From contig LSRX01000327.1 in NCBI GenBank assembly GCA_001939145.1, positions 475,764 through 539,763 of the forward strand: 64,000 bases of DNA, in the 5' to 3' direction. This document shows positions 1 to 11,104 of this stretch, one piece after another. The notes beneath the pieces were generated by a model. That model searched no databases. It saw only the letters and a list, made by a program, of their open reading frames with translations, and was not told the DNA's origin. The position numbers were made by a program, and so were the translations under genes. Every line of letters begins with the position of its first letter. Position 1 is the first letter of the stretch. This DNA is from Symbiodinium microadriaticum (taxonomy: Eukaryota > Sar > Dinophyceae > Suessiales > Symbiodiniaceae).

Positions 1-125
1 CTGTGTGTGTCTGTGTGTGTCTGTGTGTGTCTGTGTGTGTCTGTGTGTGTCTGTGTGTGTCTGTGTGTGTTTGTGTGTGTCTGTGTGTCTCTGTGTGTCT
101 GTGTGTCTGTGTGTGTGTGTGTGTG
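1..125. repeat. GT-rich microsatellite (GTGTGTCT)n
   Basis: Nearly uninterrupted repeats of an 8-base GTGTGTCT-like unit that decays into plain GT repeats before position 125. The open frames across it encode only Cys/Val/Ser/Leu strings and are not genes. Confidence 0.95.
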
Positions 126-325
126 GTGCATGTACGTCTATGTGCAATTCGTCTCAAGCGCTGTCTGATCAGAGCTCGGAGGCGAAGCCCGCCATATGGA
201 GAATAGACACCGTCGAGAACTCCTGTTACGAGAGGACCCCAATCTTAAGTCTTTAGCTTCAGCAAGGTTCCACGGACACGACCCAGCCTTCGCCCCTTGG
301 AAGCTCGAGGGGGCTACTCGGCCAT

Positions 326-1381
326 GTGGCCTTCTACCACCGAGCTCGCTGCAGTACCATGAGAACGCCAACCAGCTCCGCCATCAGCCACTCGTCCTCG
401 TCGCGGAGCCAGGTGGGACTGAGGTGTGCTAACAGAAGCTGCGAGTTCGCCGTGACCGATGCTTCCTACGGTGGTTACTGCTGCAAGCGGTGTCATGCCA
501 ACGATGTGCGCTTTCAGCTCAGGTGCATGCACACAGAAGCGCACGGGCACAAGTGCCAACAAGTGGCCAGCCAGGCCCGGCGGGCCGAGGCGATCCCACC
601 AGACGAGCCGGCAGCAGAGAGCTCCAGCAAGGCAGCGCTCAGGCTTCACAATCAAGGGCGATTCCAGGACTTGCGTTGCGCATCCTGCAAAGCGGGTGAT
701 GCAGGCGCCTGGCCTGCAGAACTTCCGGAAGAGGGGCCGGAGCAGCCGCAGGAGCAGCCCCAGGAGCAGCCGGAGGAAGTTCCTGCAAGGAAGCCTCCCC
801 AACCAGCTGCACGGGGCAGCATCGCCCTGAGCCTCAAGCGCAAGAGGGACGCTGAAACTGAAACGCCGCCGTCAAAGAGACCTACGGCTGCATCCACAGC
901 TCCAGCCGAGCCTAGCACTGGAACGGAAGAGACAGAAGCAAAGCCGGCAAAGCCACCAAGACTACCAACGCCAAGGAAGACCAAGCCCGCCGTTCCGCCT
1001 GGATTGGGCTCCGAGAGTGAACGCCGAAAGGTGGAGGAAGAGATGGAGCTTGTCTCAACACTACGCCGAATGCACAGGACGTGCAGGCGCGTCCTAGCTC
1101 GGTCGGAGCAGTTACCCGTGGAAGTTGCTTCTGGCTCAGAGGAAGAAAAAGAGCCGCCTCATGAAAAGTACCAGCCTTCTGAACGAGATCACCAGATCTG
1201 GAAGCTGTGTGGACTGCGGCCGGTCGCGGGCTACGAAAAGGATTTTGCAGCTTTGGTTGATCAGGCCGAAGCCCGCGCATTGGCGAGTGTGCAGCAAGGG
1301 GAGAGAAGGGTGCCCGAGCTGCGAATTCTGGAACGGCTCCTTCCAGGTAACCTTCCCGACGCCGAGGACGTTGAGTACTGA
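326..1381 (+). CDS. Cys/His-rich protein with basic Pro/Glu-rich tail, possibly one exon of a larger gene
   Basis: I do not recognise a named family. The 351-residue frame has two parts. Residues 30-80 hold a compact Cys/His cluster (GLRCANRSCEF, then GGYCCKRCHAND, then a short CMHTEAHGHKC stretch), spaced like a small zinc-binding module. Dinoflagellate predicted proteins often carry a GGYCC-x2-C-H motif of this kind (from memory, not searched). Residues 130-250 are rich in Pro, Glu, Lys and Ala, with a bipartite-looking basic stretch (LKRKRDAE, then PPSKRP) that suggests nuclear targeting. The C-terminal third is charged and probably helical. The start is uncertain: the first Met lies upstream of the Cys cluster and splice sites are possible. 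The stop is TGA at 1379-1381. The function is unknown; zinc binding is inferred from residues only. Confidence 0.55.
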   Translation: MAFYHRARCSTMRTPTSSAISHSSSSRSQVGLRCANRSCEFAVTDASYGGYCCKRCHANDVRFQLRCMHTEAHGHKCQQVASQARRAEAIPPDEPAAESSSKAALRLHNQGRFQDLRCASCKAGDAGAWPAELPEEGPEQPQEQPQEQPEEVPARKPPQPAARGSIALSLKRKRDAETETPPSKRPTAASTAPAEPSTGTEETEAKPAKPPRLPTPRKTKPAVPPGLGSESERRKVEEEMELVSTLRRMHRTCRRVLARSEQLPVEVASGSEEEKEPPHEKYQPSERDHQIWKLCGLRPVAGYEKDFAALVDQAEARALASVQQGERRVPELRILERLLPGNLPDAEDVEY

Positions 1382-3135
1382 CTGGGCAGAGATGTGTCTC
1401 CTTGCGTCCGGTTGGTCCGCTGTAGTAGCCTTGCTGCCTGATGCTTCCGCAATGATCGCAAGCGAGGCAGCGCCTAAAACTCTCGCGGCCGGGCGGACAA
1501 AGGGAAAGCTTGATCCTATAGGTGCTACTTTCGGGCTTGGCCGGTTGTTTGCAGAGAAGGTGATATAAAGCAGCTCTGCTTGCATTTTATAAGGTCCAGA
1601 TGGAATAGCAGAAGAGCCATTTTCTGCAAGTCGGCAGGCAGGCAGCCAGTCAAAGAAGGAAACTAGAATCTCCAACTCTTCTCATGTACCTTTCCAATCC
1701 AGGAACAGTCGCTTGAGTCTTAAGCGTGGCTTCTGTGTGCTCCTCTGCTGTTCTGGCTCAGGCCCGGTTTCTAAGGGTTCAGGTCATAGCTTCGAAGTTG
1801 ATTGTCGTACATCCAATCCAAGCGACTCGGGCATGGACAGGGCTCAGGCAGCCGAAACCTGATAGTTCAATGAATTAGACCCCAAAGCCCAAAGACGATG
1901 CTGTTGCGCTTCAAGTTTTGCAATAGCTTCTGCCTGAAGCACGTATCGCAAGATCGCCGAGGTGATACCTGGAGCGCCGGGAGAATGGCGTTTCTCAGGC
2001 CATCCATGTGGTCTCTCGGCTTTGAGGCGAATCCATGCCCGGAATTAGTACATACCCCCTAACTTAAAGGTGTGTTCTCCCGAGATCCTGGTTTCTTCTG
2101 CCCTTTCCGGCTGCAAGAGTGGAGGGTTGTAGGACTTGCGGGCTGTGGAAGCTGCTCCAAAACAGAGTTTGCTTCCAGACTCGTTTTTGTCCAAACTCTC
2201 CGAAACAGCCTGACCCTAGGAGCTACAACGAAGCCGGGCGTTGAACACACACACACACACACACGTCGAACAACATGAGTGCATATATGTACACACACAT
2301 ATACGTATACATACGTGTATGTATATACATGTATATATATATATACACACAATTCGTACCCAGACGTACGAGCGATATGAAGACGCTTAAGCCGCTGAGC
2401 TCAGGTTAGCTTTGCTGCAGACGTTCTGGGTCGATGCGTCGGTGATCCGCACGGAGCCCGCAGGGGCGAGCCCGATTGGATGCAAGTAAGGGTGAGGGTA
2501 GATTACTTTTTAGGTTTTATTAGGGTTCTGCCAAGCTCCCTGAAGGGTGGGGTTGAGTTCTGTGACGGGGGGTATGGCACAAGATCTTGTCAAAAGCTGC
2601 GGGAATGGGATTTCGCAAAGGGCTTGGACCGCGGCTTGGATGTTTGGGACAGTGGCCATGGCAACATTGTGCGGCTTCTGCTTGAGATTTTGAGGAAGTC
2701 GCAGAAGTGTTCAAAGCCCCCACGCCACGAAACCTAGGTACCAGTCAGGCCTACCTCAGCATGTAGCTTAAAGATCGGGACAGCCCACATCTCAAATCTG
2801 CGGCAGGAGATGCAACACAGCCAGCACCAGGAGGTCGTTGTGGACGCCCAGGCAGTGGCCTGAAACAGCTCTCAGTCTCCGGATGTTTCGCTTGCGAGAC
2901 CTGCATCCGGCAGTTTCAGCACAGAAAGTCAGATGTCTGCACAGGGCATAGAGACCAGAGACCGGCACGAGTCCTTGGAACACAGTTCTTAAACTCTGCG
3001 AAACCCGAACAATGAGGTCCTGTCGCCCACACGACCCGAAGCCTGACACTCCATAACCCGTTTGTTGGGAGAAGGGAGAAGTGTTGCACTAGTAACATAC
3101 TTGTAGAAAGGAGCCTTAGTCCTCATCATACAACG
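1382..3135. other. Spacer without a recognisable gene
   Basis: The stretch contains an AC run at about 2243-2262 followed by an AT/GT alternating tract to about 2350. Around 2795-2865 a short plus-strand frame reads LRQEMQHSQHQEVVV-like sequence up to a stop. It is exon-like but has no recognisable family. Nothing else stands out. Confidence 0.5.
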
Positions 3136-3143
3136 TTGCCTGA

Positions 3144-3821
3144 GTGGAAGCGAAGCTCACCGCATCGGCCCTTGCTGAGGCAGCCATGGACATGGAAAAG
3201 CCGCGGCATGTCCGGGCAAAGCAGGCAGACACCGCTTCCCATGGGAAAGCCAGCCATGTCAAGACTCAGAAGCACGCGAAGCACAGCAAGAGGAACAAGA
3301 AGGTTGCAGAGCCTGCATCCTTAATTCGTTCAGAGCCCTCTGCGGGCTCCGAGACAAAGCCTCCGAACAAAGAGGAGTCCACAGACGATGCGGATGAGGA
3401 CGAGGGGGAAGGGAACGAAGAGTCTTCCCAGGAATCGACACAGGAAGGATCGGAAGACAAGACGCCATCCACGGAGAAGGACGACTCTACTGGCGAAGAC
3501 ACGCTTGATGATACGGGCTCAGACACGCAGGAAACTGCTGCGGACACTGACACGGACTCTTCAGCCGCAGCCTCCGCAGAGGACATGAAGGGTGAAGAGT
3601 CTGAGGAGGATCCGGGCGATGGCACTGGCGAAGCAACCGAAACGGTACAGATGTCTGACAGCAGCGGCAACCGAATTTCTGGCACCTCCAATGCAAGCGC
3701 AGCCGTGCTTATGTCAGACTCGGAATCCGCCTCTTCGCTCAAAGCCATTTCCCAGGCAGGGTCTCTGGGGTTTCAGTCGTTACAGTGTCACAGCGGTTGC
3801 TTTTCCAGCCCTGCATTCTGA
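3144..3821 (+). CDS. Low-complexity protein, basic N-terminus and long acidic Ser/Thr/Glu/Asp tract
   Basis: A 225-residue frame without a known domain. Residues 1-60 are rich in Lys, His and Arg (KTQKHAKHSKRNKK). Residues 75-170 are dominated by Glu, Asp, Ser and Thr, with many potential phosphorylation sites. The polarity is like that of nuclear chaperones and chromatin-associated linkers, but composition alone cannot assign a role. An alternative start is the Met at residue 15 (MDMEKPRH). The last 20 residues, after KAISQ, change character, and an AG/GC dinucleotide lies there, so the frame may be an exon that ends near 3757. Low-complexity DNA can also keep a frame open by chance. Confidence 0.4.
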   Translation: MEAKLTASALAEAAMDMEKPRHVRAKQADTASHGKASHVKTQKHAKHSKRNKKVAEPASLIRSEPSAGSETKPPNKEESTDDADEDEGEGNEESSQESTQEGSEDKTPSTEKDDSTGEDTLDDTGSDTQETAADTDTDSSAAASAEDMKGEESEEDPGDGTGEATETVQMSDSSGNRISGTSNASAAVLMSDSESASSLKAISQAGSLGFQSLQCHSGCFSSPAF

Positions 3822-4104
3822 GCGCATGTTTGGGAGCTGTTTTTCCAGTGAGAGTGAGATGGTTGGATCAGGGCTCAGCTGGCAGCGAACTGGAAGGGTG
3901 AGCGCTTCTCTTGAGGGCCTGAAATGTGGAATGAACTTGGCTCCAGGGTTGGAGCTATGTTCAAGAAGAGAGAAGTTTGCACCATTCAGGGCCGACTGTA
4001 AGGGGATGGTTCTCATGGCTATTGATGGTGCTACGATGGTATCTGCCATCCATTCAGCTGTTGCTATCATGATTTCGCGCTCTTGCGATTTCTCCGGCTA
4101 ACCA

Positions 4105-4240
4105 CTGCCACTACCGCTGGGCTGCTGCTCCTGCTGCTGTAACTTGTTCTGATGCTACGTGTGCTGCCGCTGATGCTACGTCTACTGCTGCTACTTATGT
4201 TACTGCTTCTGCTACAGCTGCTGCTGCTGTTGCTGCCGCC
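4105..4240. repeat. Imperfect CTG/CTA trinucleotide repeat
   Basis: Interrupted CTG, CTA and CTT triplets. The plus-strand frame from 4152 therefore encodes a Leu-rich stretch of about 30 residues that would look like a signal peptide, followed by 70 less repetitive residues up to 4469. I cannot tell whether this is a real first exon. Confidence 0.8.
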
Positions 4241-5414
4241 GTGGGTGTTTGCGCATGATGCTGGGTATTGGCAAGAAATCGAGCAGGCGATGCTTGCTGT
4301 AAGAGCGACTAGGAAAGGCAGAAATAAAGCAGCGGCGAGCGCGAGATTTCGTTCGGCGATGTTGAGCCGACAAGGAAGGCTGTCTTGGACTTTCGGTCCG
4401 AGGCCTTCTTGGCTGATATCCACAGCTGGATACCTCTGCTCTACTGTGGTCAGCACCGCCAAGCGGTAAGCTCTGCACTGTGGATGCGAAAGTCAAACCC
4501 CACAAGGGACTGTGTGGTGGGAAATGGAGAACCCTGGAGGGAGGTGGATGTGCTTGTGTGTGTGTGTGCGCACGTTTAAAACCTGCAAGGAGGAAAGGGC
4601 GCAAAACACCGAACACCTAACACGAGCATACACGAGCCACATGGCCACAACAGGAGGCGGGTTAGAGCGGCACCGCCGGAAACCTTAACAGGAAGGATCC
4701 TTTCCTGCCTTGTGCGAGTTGCGAGACCTTTTGGAGAGGCTCCGAGGTCCATTTTACATGGCCAGCGTGGCGGAGTAATTCAGGGAGATTCAGAAAATCT
4801 GCGGTGCAGTGTGTCCAGAGCCTGTTGGGAATAGGACTGAGAGTATGTACGCCCATATTGTCAGCATTTCAACTTGCAGTGGCAGGCAAACTCTTCGAAT
4901 GACCACTCCTCAGCTGCTACAGGTGCGAGGCTTGACAGAATATATGTGTGCATCGGGCAGCGTTTGTGCAAATCGTTTGCTCCAGACATGCATGTTCCAG
5001 TGGGGATGCCGTGCTACCGCCGCGCACAAGCTGCCCGCTGCGAAAAGCTGTTTCATGCATGGAAAATGTGTCAGAGTTTGAGACCGTGCATTGATTGCTG
5101 TCATTGGTCGATTGGCGGATTGCATGTCCAGGTGTCGCATGACCAGAAACTGGCAATATCCGTTTTTAGCTGATTATGCCGGTGAACAACAAGTAGGTAG
5201 ACTTTTTGGTTGTGGGTTACACAATTTTAGGGATCACTACGGGCCTCACAACAGGCTGGCAATCTAAAGCCAGCCACATCCGAGGATCGCAAGCAATCTC
5301 GAACAAGGACTGCGGGATAAATACAGCTCTCAGGGTCGCAGTGAAACCGCCCGGGTGAAGGCAGCGCAGGTAGAACACGGCAACGACATACATTGGCACA
5401 GCCGGTACCACGAG

Positions 5415-5740
5415 GGCCACTAACCGCCACCGCCGCCCGCCACCNCGCCCGCGCCCCCACCACCACCACCACCGCCAAGACCACTACCACCACAACCACA
5501 ATCACTACGACGATGGCGACTGCTGCTGCTGCTACTACTGCTGCTGCTGCTGCTACTGCTGCTGCTGCTGCTGCTGCTGCTACTACTACTACTACGACGA
5601 CGACTACTACTACTACTGCTACTGCTACTGCTACTGCTCTTGCTCTTGCTACGGCTCCTGCTCCTGCTCCTGCTACTGCTGCTCCTGCTCCTGCTCTCGC
5701 TCCGGCTACTGCTACTGCTACTGCTGCTGCTGCTGATACA
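5415..5740. repeat. Compound trinucleotide microsatellite (CCA, CTG, CTA, CTC)
   Basis: Successive blocks of ACC/CCA, CTG, CTA and CTC triplets with one N at 5445. The tract ends beside a frame at about 5735-5842 reading an SGGSSESAEV-type Ser/Glu-rich sequence up to a TGA. That could be a C-terminal exon, but there is no family match. Confidence 0.85.
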
Positions 5741-6059
5741 GATGCTTCGCCCCGACTTCCGGAGGATCTTCCGAGTCGGCAGAAGTTCAGAGCTCGTCGG
5801 ATGCCGACGCCGAAAGCTTCGAAGGCTTGGAAGAAGGCACCGGGAGCCTTTGATTCTTTTTGCTTGCTAGGTTTCTGAGGGTGCGAAGGATTTGTGGAGC
5901 TAACGTTGAGGGGGATTGAATCGGTGATTCCGGGTTCCCGGTTTTGGGGATTTACGTCTCTGAGGGTTCACGATTTAGTATGTCAACCGGCATACCCTTT
6001 TGCATTTCAGCATCGTATTTCTTCCATGATTCCAAGTCGGGGTTCACGCTCGGGCTGAG

Positions 6060-6270
6060 GAAAACTGACGATGATGGTGCTGGTGATCATCATGCTGATG
6101 ACTGTTCTCATAGCAAACAAGAGAATGAGGAGTTAGAGATTAGAGTAGTGCCGGTTCCAGATGACATCCATGTCACTTCATGTGCTGAGCCACATGATGA
6201 TTGTCATGATGGTGGTGGTGATGATGATGATGACTATGTTGACAGTGGTCATCAAGGCTGATGGCGGTTC
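6060..6270. repeat. GATGATGGT-type imperfect trinucleotide repeat
   Basis: Dense GAT, GGT and CAT triplets. The frames across it (Asp/His-rich on plus) follow from the repeat. Confidence 0.7.
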
Positions 6271-7052
6271 TGAAGTAGGAGGTGGTGCGCAGTTCGGTGA
6301 GCCACATGACAATGGCTGTTCACATTTGTGGTCTCTGCATGGCTTCTAGGGCTATCCAGGAACCCACTCCCACAAACGTACTTGCAGTCATGGCATCAGA
6401 AGGTGGTCACCCGGCACGCTCTTGTCGCTGAACCCCGAACAACCCCTTCGCCTCGCTGTGTGGTCCGCCTACCTGGGCCTGCCTGTCAGTTAGCTGTCAG
6501 TGAGAGTCGAAACCATCACCCAGTCTGGCGGGAGTAACAAAGGAGCTTGAGGCCAAGAAACCCTAAATGCCTTAAATTTTAAATCACAGAGTTAATGCCG
6601 TGGAGCCAGGCTTGGAAGAGGGGGAGTCCGACGAGCTGGTGCGGGGGGCGGCACAGGCAGACAGAGCTTCCTGCAATCTGAGGCTGTGAAGTGAGGTTTG
6701 CTCAGATCTTCTTACTTGATGGTGTGTCTTGTCTTCTGTCGGAGGACCTTGAGTTTGCGATTTGTTCCACTCCACAGCTGGCAGACAGCAGCTCGTGAAA
6801 GCACGAATCGGTTTCTCGCCGACATTCGTCGGCGCAGAACAAACCTAGACTCTAGACCAACAGTCGCGATGATGTGGCATGTCAAAGAAGCTGTGACTTG
6901 CTCAAGGCGTGCGTTGGCACCATGATCGAGAAGTGCCCATCTGCAACTTAGCAAAGCCAAGCATGTTGTAGGGCAATGGGGCATCCTTCATTCAGCATTG
7001 GTTTGCTAGAAATGCCGCCCTGCATGCCAGCTTTGCACGTGCCCAGGACAAG

Positions 7053-7153
7053 TCCGATCCATGCAAATCTTCAGACGCCGGAACATGCGTGACGTGGCAC
7101 AAACAGACAGGGAAGATGCACTGCGGTCGGGCGGCGAGCTCCGGGAAGTGCTG
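7053..7153 (+). CDS. Exon-like fragment, unknown protein
   Basis: The plus frame after an AG at 7049-7053 reads a charged, non-repetitive, probably helical peptide (RRRNMRDVAQTDRED, then LREVLRHIT) with balanced codon use, ending near 7153. It lacks a start codon and probably represents an internal exon. No family is recognised and no neighbouring exon could be linked. Confidence 0.25.
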
Positions 7154-7674
7154 CGGCACATAACTTCTTCATTTTGCTAAGCACCGTCTCTTTTATGTAT
7201 CTGGCCCAACTTTAGATGCTACCGCAAGTCAGCATGCAGACGACGTGTGTAGATGCCTGCACGCGTTCGTGCATGGTAAACCTTGCTCACCATACTTGGT
7301 ACGCCGCCCCCGTTGAAGGTCCAGGGTTGGTAGTCTCTGTTTTCGGGCCCGCCAGGTGAATGTGTTCCACAAGTGCTCCGACGACAAGCTCACACAATGC
7401 GTGACTTGAGCCTGCAAGGAAGACTTTAGATCGGATGCGCTTGTTGAGACTTCATGGTTTACAGGGTTTAGGGTTTGTGGTCAATGAGGTGCCTGGGCTC
7501 GAAAATGTGCGATTTCCCAGACTGTCAAGGCCTTCCAAAAGTCTTAGGAATGGCTAGATCTCTGAAGCCCTCCATTCCTTCATGAGAGCGGTCCCTGGCC
7601 TGGCGGTGGAGCCTTGCAAACGGGATCTCAGGAGCGGTTCGGGTCTTGGACAAATTTGTGTATATATGCATGTA

Positions 7675-7965
7675 GAATGTATGTAGGTAGGTATGTATGC
7701 ATGCATGTATGTATATATTAGTGTACTGTAATGTGATGTAATGTGATGCGATGTAATGTAGTGTAATGTAATGTATATATGTAATGTAATATAATGTGTA
7801 TATATATGTAATGTAAGGTAATGTAATGTAATATAACGTAATGTAATGCAGTGTATGTCACTGTGTGCATATATTTGTGTATGTGTGAGTGAAGGTAGGC
7901 AGGTAGGTTGGGATGTAGGCATGTATGTACATATCTATATGTATATATGTATTTATTTATTTATT
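7675..7965. repeat. TATG / TGTAATG microsatellite cluster
   Basis: Blocks of TATG, TGTAATG and TATT repeats merge into each other. The Tyr/Thr/His-rich minus-strand frames over this region are products of the repeat. Confidence 0.85.
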
Positions 7966-8372
7966 TATGCATGAAGTGTATCGAAGCAAATACTCTTCCT
8001 AAACTCTGAAGCGCACCAAGGAGCCTAAGGCCTCAAAGGCCGAACGCTTTCAATCCGGAAACCCAGACACCCCAAAAGCCCCTGCAAAGCCCTGAAGACC
8101 CAAAGCTGTTGAGCTTGTCATGTAGTAGAAAAGATTGATAGCATAAAGTAGAAGATGTTTGAAGCGAACAGTCTAAGATGGTGTAGTAAGTATAGCATAA
8201 TATAATGCAAGTATGGAACCAAAGCCTCAACTCAGGCCATCCGCAAGGGCAAGTGCTCCACAGGCGGCTCCACCTGCAGCTGGGCTTGAAGTTTTTCTGA
8301 GCTAAGGCCACGACGGTTTTCTGGGAGCCTTACGAAGGGCCTGGAAGTGGAAGTCTGGAGTGGTGGCTTATA

Positions 8373-8463
8373 CCCATAGGCCCCTAAGCGGTTCCTTATC
8401 ATGGTTTATATTTCGAATCCTATAAGGTAATCCCCAAAAGGAACTACTTAGGGGCCTATGGGC
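8373..8463. mobile_element. Foldback/MITE-like element, family B
   Basis: About 91 bp. The left end CCCATAGGCCCCTAAG and the right end CTTAGGGGCCTATGGG are reverse complements. Pairing extends inward over about 25 bp with a few mismatches. The element encodes nothing. A related right half lies at about 38090-38134. A short non-autonomous DNA transposon is the simplest reading. Confidence 0.75.
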
Positions 8464-9132
8464 AGGGGCATTCATGGTTTTGGAGTTAAGTTCTTCAGCG
8501 GTTCGGGGCAGCTCGTGGCTTTAGTTTGTGGCTTGTGGATACGGTTTCAAGGCTCGGGGTTGTAGAAGTCCTAGGTTCGCGTCGAGTACTTCTCGCCGTC
8601 ATTTTCGCCATTCCTTCCGGATCGCTGCATGGGGTCCGGAAACTCTTCTAGGCTGCTGTGACAAGAGGAGCAAAGTGCAGTAATTAGAGCATATTCCAAA
8701 ACCCTCTTGCAAGTATCGAAATAAGGCCATGGCCACAGCTTCAATGATGGGGCCTCAATAGCACCTTGCTGGCTTCACGCTCGGGAATCGTCTCGTCAGA
8801 CAAAGCTTGGAGGTCGTGGGACCTGCTAAGTAGTTATTTCATAGGCTTCTAAGCACCATTTCCCCCAGCTAGGCTCCCCTTTTCGAATACGTATTGCTCA
8901 GTCCCCCGACCCTCCAAGAGTGCTGTAGAAATTCGTGTTCGAATCCCGATGCCCTGCACCACTCAGGCTACCTGCCCTGCACTGGAGTTGAACTCCATGG
9001 CTCTTCTTGCGCAGCGCAGCCGGTGGAATCTTGGCCTGCCAAGGGTGTGAGTTGCGAGCCGTGTGCATTGGGGACACAGCTTAAGGTTTCAGGGCTCTGG
9101 GACCCGAGTTCTATTTAGCAGAGACGGCGACA

Positions 9133-9324
9133 GTGGCAGAAGACAGAATCAGGTTTGTTCCTTCCCGAAGCCCCCTGAATCACGGAACCCGGCATGCTTC
9201 AATGGATGGGCTACCGACGGAGTTCACCGAGGACAACTGCAACGGCGGCTACGTGAGCGACGGCACATCAGGCAATCCTGCGGCATTGCCCGATAGACTT
9301 ATCGGCATGAGGGTTGATAAGTGA
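9133..9324 (+). CDS. Exon-like fragment, unknown protein
   Basis: A 63-codon frame reading a normal-complexity polar peptide (DGLPTEFTEDN, then GGYVSDGTSGNPAALPD). The composition is protein-like and unlike the surrounding spacer. No domain is recognised. It may be an internal or terminal exon; no linked exon was found. Confidence 0.25.
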   Translation: MAEDRIRFVPSRSPLNHGTRHASMDGLPTEFTEDNCNGGYVSDGTSGNPAALPDRLIGMRVDK

Positions 9325-9561
9325 CATGCTTCCCGTTATCAGGCTTTTCATGTCCTCGTGTGAGACAAGTGGTCCTTGCGGGCACCAGCTTTTCCATGCA
9401 CAAGTTTACCGTCAGTTTCATGGATGGTTATGCTGCACCCTAGACTACACGAGCAATGATGATCATATCAACGGTTTTATCCTCATACGAGTCCTCGCAG
9501 TGATGGCGGCAGAAAATCAACATTCCGTTCTGGAGCTTGCCGGACCCTCGGGGAACAGCTC

Positions 9562-9635
9562 TTAACTCTATACCCTAAACTCTACACCCTAAACTCTATA
9601 CCCTAAACTCTATACCCTAAACCCTAAACTCTATA
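9562..9635. repeat. Interstitial telomere-like repeat (CCCTAAA variants, 14-base period)
   Basis: Alternating CCCTAAA and CTCTATA-like heptamers give about five 14-base units. The canonical unit CCCTAAA is the complement of the TTTAGGG telomere repeat of dinoflagellates and plants. Confidence 0.85.
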
Positions 9636-10499
9636 ACAGTGAAGTCCTGAAGCAATGTGGAAGTGCAGGATCCTCACGTCCTGCCACAGGCAGCAGGCGA
9701 CCGTCCCTCCAGCCAATCCCATCGAACCACCCTCGGCCCTACTGTAAGCCCCGAATCTTCAGCCACAGACCTAAGCCTCAAAAGCTCGCTCAAAAAAGGC
9801 CCTTTTTCAACGGATCTGGAACTCCCAAAGACCGGCCTTCAATCTGCCTCGGGGCCTCAGAGCCTTTTTGAGGTATGTCCTGCATGATTTCCACTACGGA
9901 CGGGGCCTCAAAAGGGCCGGGGGGGGGGGCCATCGGGCCTTGGGGTTTCGGGTTTCGGAGCTTTTGTTGAAATTCCGGTTTCTTGTTCCAGCTTTGTGAA
10001 GAGAGACAGAGGACTTGCTTACTTTCATGGCGCAACACTGCCATAAATGCCAGTGCAGACGGTCCAGGATCGGACCGAACCGCCAGCCGCGTTGAAACAA
10101 AGGCTAACCCCAAGCCAGGCCAGGCTGCTGCTTTCCATAAAGAAAAGAGCCCAACTCGCGAAGGTAGATGCATTTAAGCTAATGGCCTCACTGCATGATC
10201 CCGTAAGTTTCCCCTGAGCCCTTCTCACCCAACGTAAGTTCGGAAGCTGAGGACATCACGAAGTGCACGCATCTTGGGCTCGCAAGACCCAAGAAACCCC
10301 GCATCCCCTTGCCGGAAGAATTTTGGATGTCTGGCGTCTGGGTTAAGGCTTCGCATCTGGAGTCGCTGCATAGGGATGGGACAACAGAATACCTCCGCCA
10401 TTCCAGAATGCATGGGCTCAAGACTGAAGACCCGGAGTGCTACGGCTAAGCCACGCTTCAGTGCTTTTTCGGACCTCCGCGTCCCGGCCTGACTGAGTC

Positions 10500-11100
10500 C
10501 AAATGACCTCGGTCATTGAAAGCCTCAGCGATAAGCATAAACCCTTCTTGAATTCTAACCCCCTTTCTCTGCCCCTTAAACATCTAACACCCTTTTCTTT
10601 TTGAGCGCTGGCCCCTTGGAAGCCGCGGAGTTTGGGGAGTGCCCCAGGAATGCCGGAACCTGCGCACTGCCTGAGAAGGACTGAGGTGACCGGAGGCGTT
10701 GAGTTTGGGTTCGGGGCTCTGCCCGTGGGCTCGGGTGATTACAGGGTGTGTAGGGCTTTAAAAAGCCGGCTTTTTTCGCACATTAATTACGAGTAAAGGC
10801 AGTAAAGGATTAAGGAGGGGGTAGCGATCAGGGTCTAGAGAAGGAGCGGCATCCCCATTCGCGGCGACGGGAAGTATCAGAGAAAGCAGCTGCAGCTTGT
10901 TGTCGTGGTCGCACTGACAGTGGGGCAGTCACCTTGCCCTGGGGCTGAGACGCTCTTTCCTCAAGAGAGATGTTTCGGGCCACTCTCAGCACTGGTCATC
11001 AGCACTTTCATCCTTCCTGCTTGGTTTTTGGCTCAAGCTGTGGCTTACGCCATTTGTTTACGACTTGTAAGGTTATAAGAATCTTAGCCAGCTACGCACT
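10500..11100. other. Spacer with one unexplained open stretch
   Basis: From about 10833 to 11071 the plus strand has one frame without stops over about 78 codons. It lacks an initiator and contains two hydrophobic runs (LQLVVVVALTVG and LSALVISTFILPAW), so it could be a membrane-protein exon. Inside it, 11028-11039 matches the last 12 bases of the dinoflagellate spliced leader. Neither observation is enough to call a gene. Confidence 0.25.
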
Positions 11101-11104
11101 GGAT

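Noticed and set aside
5227..5505. Val-rich minus-strand frame
   Set aside because: Product of the ACC/GTG microsatellite and an N base.
8925..8960. tRNA B-box-like sequence TTCGAATCCC
   Set aside because: No A box at the right distance and no acceptor stem pairing; a chance match.
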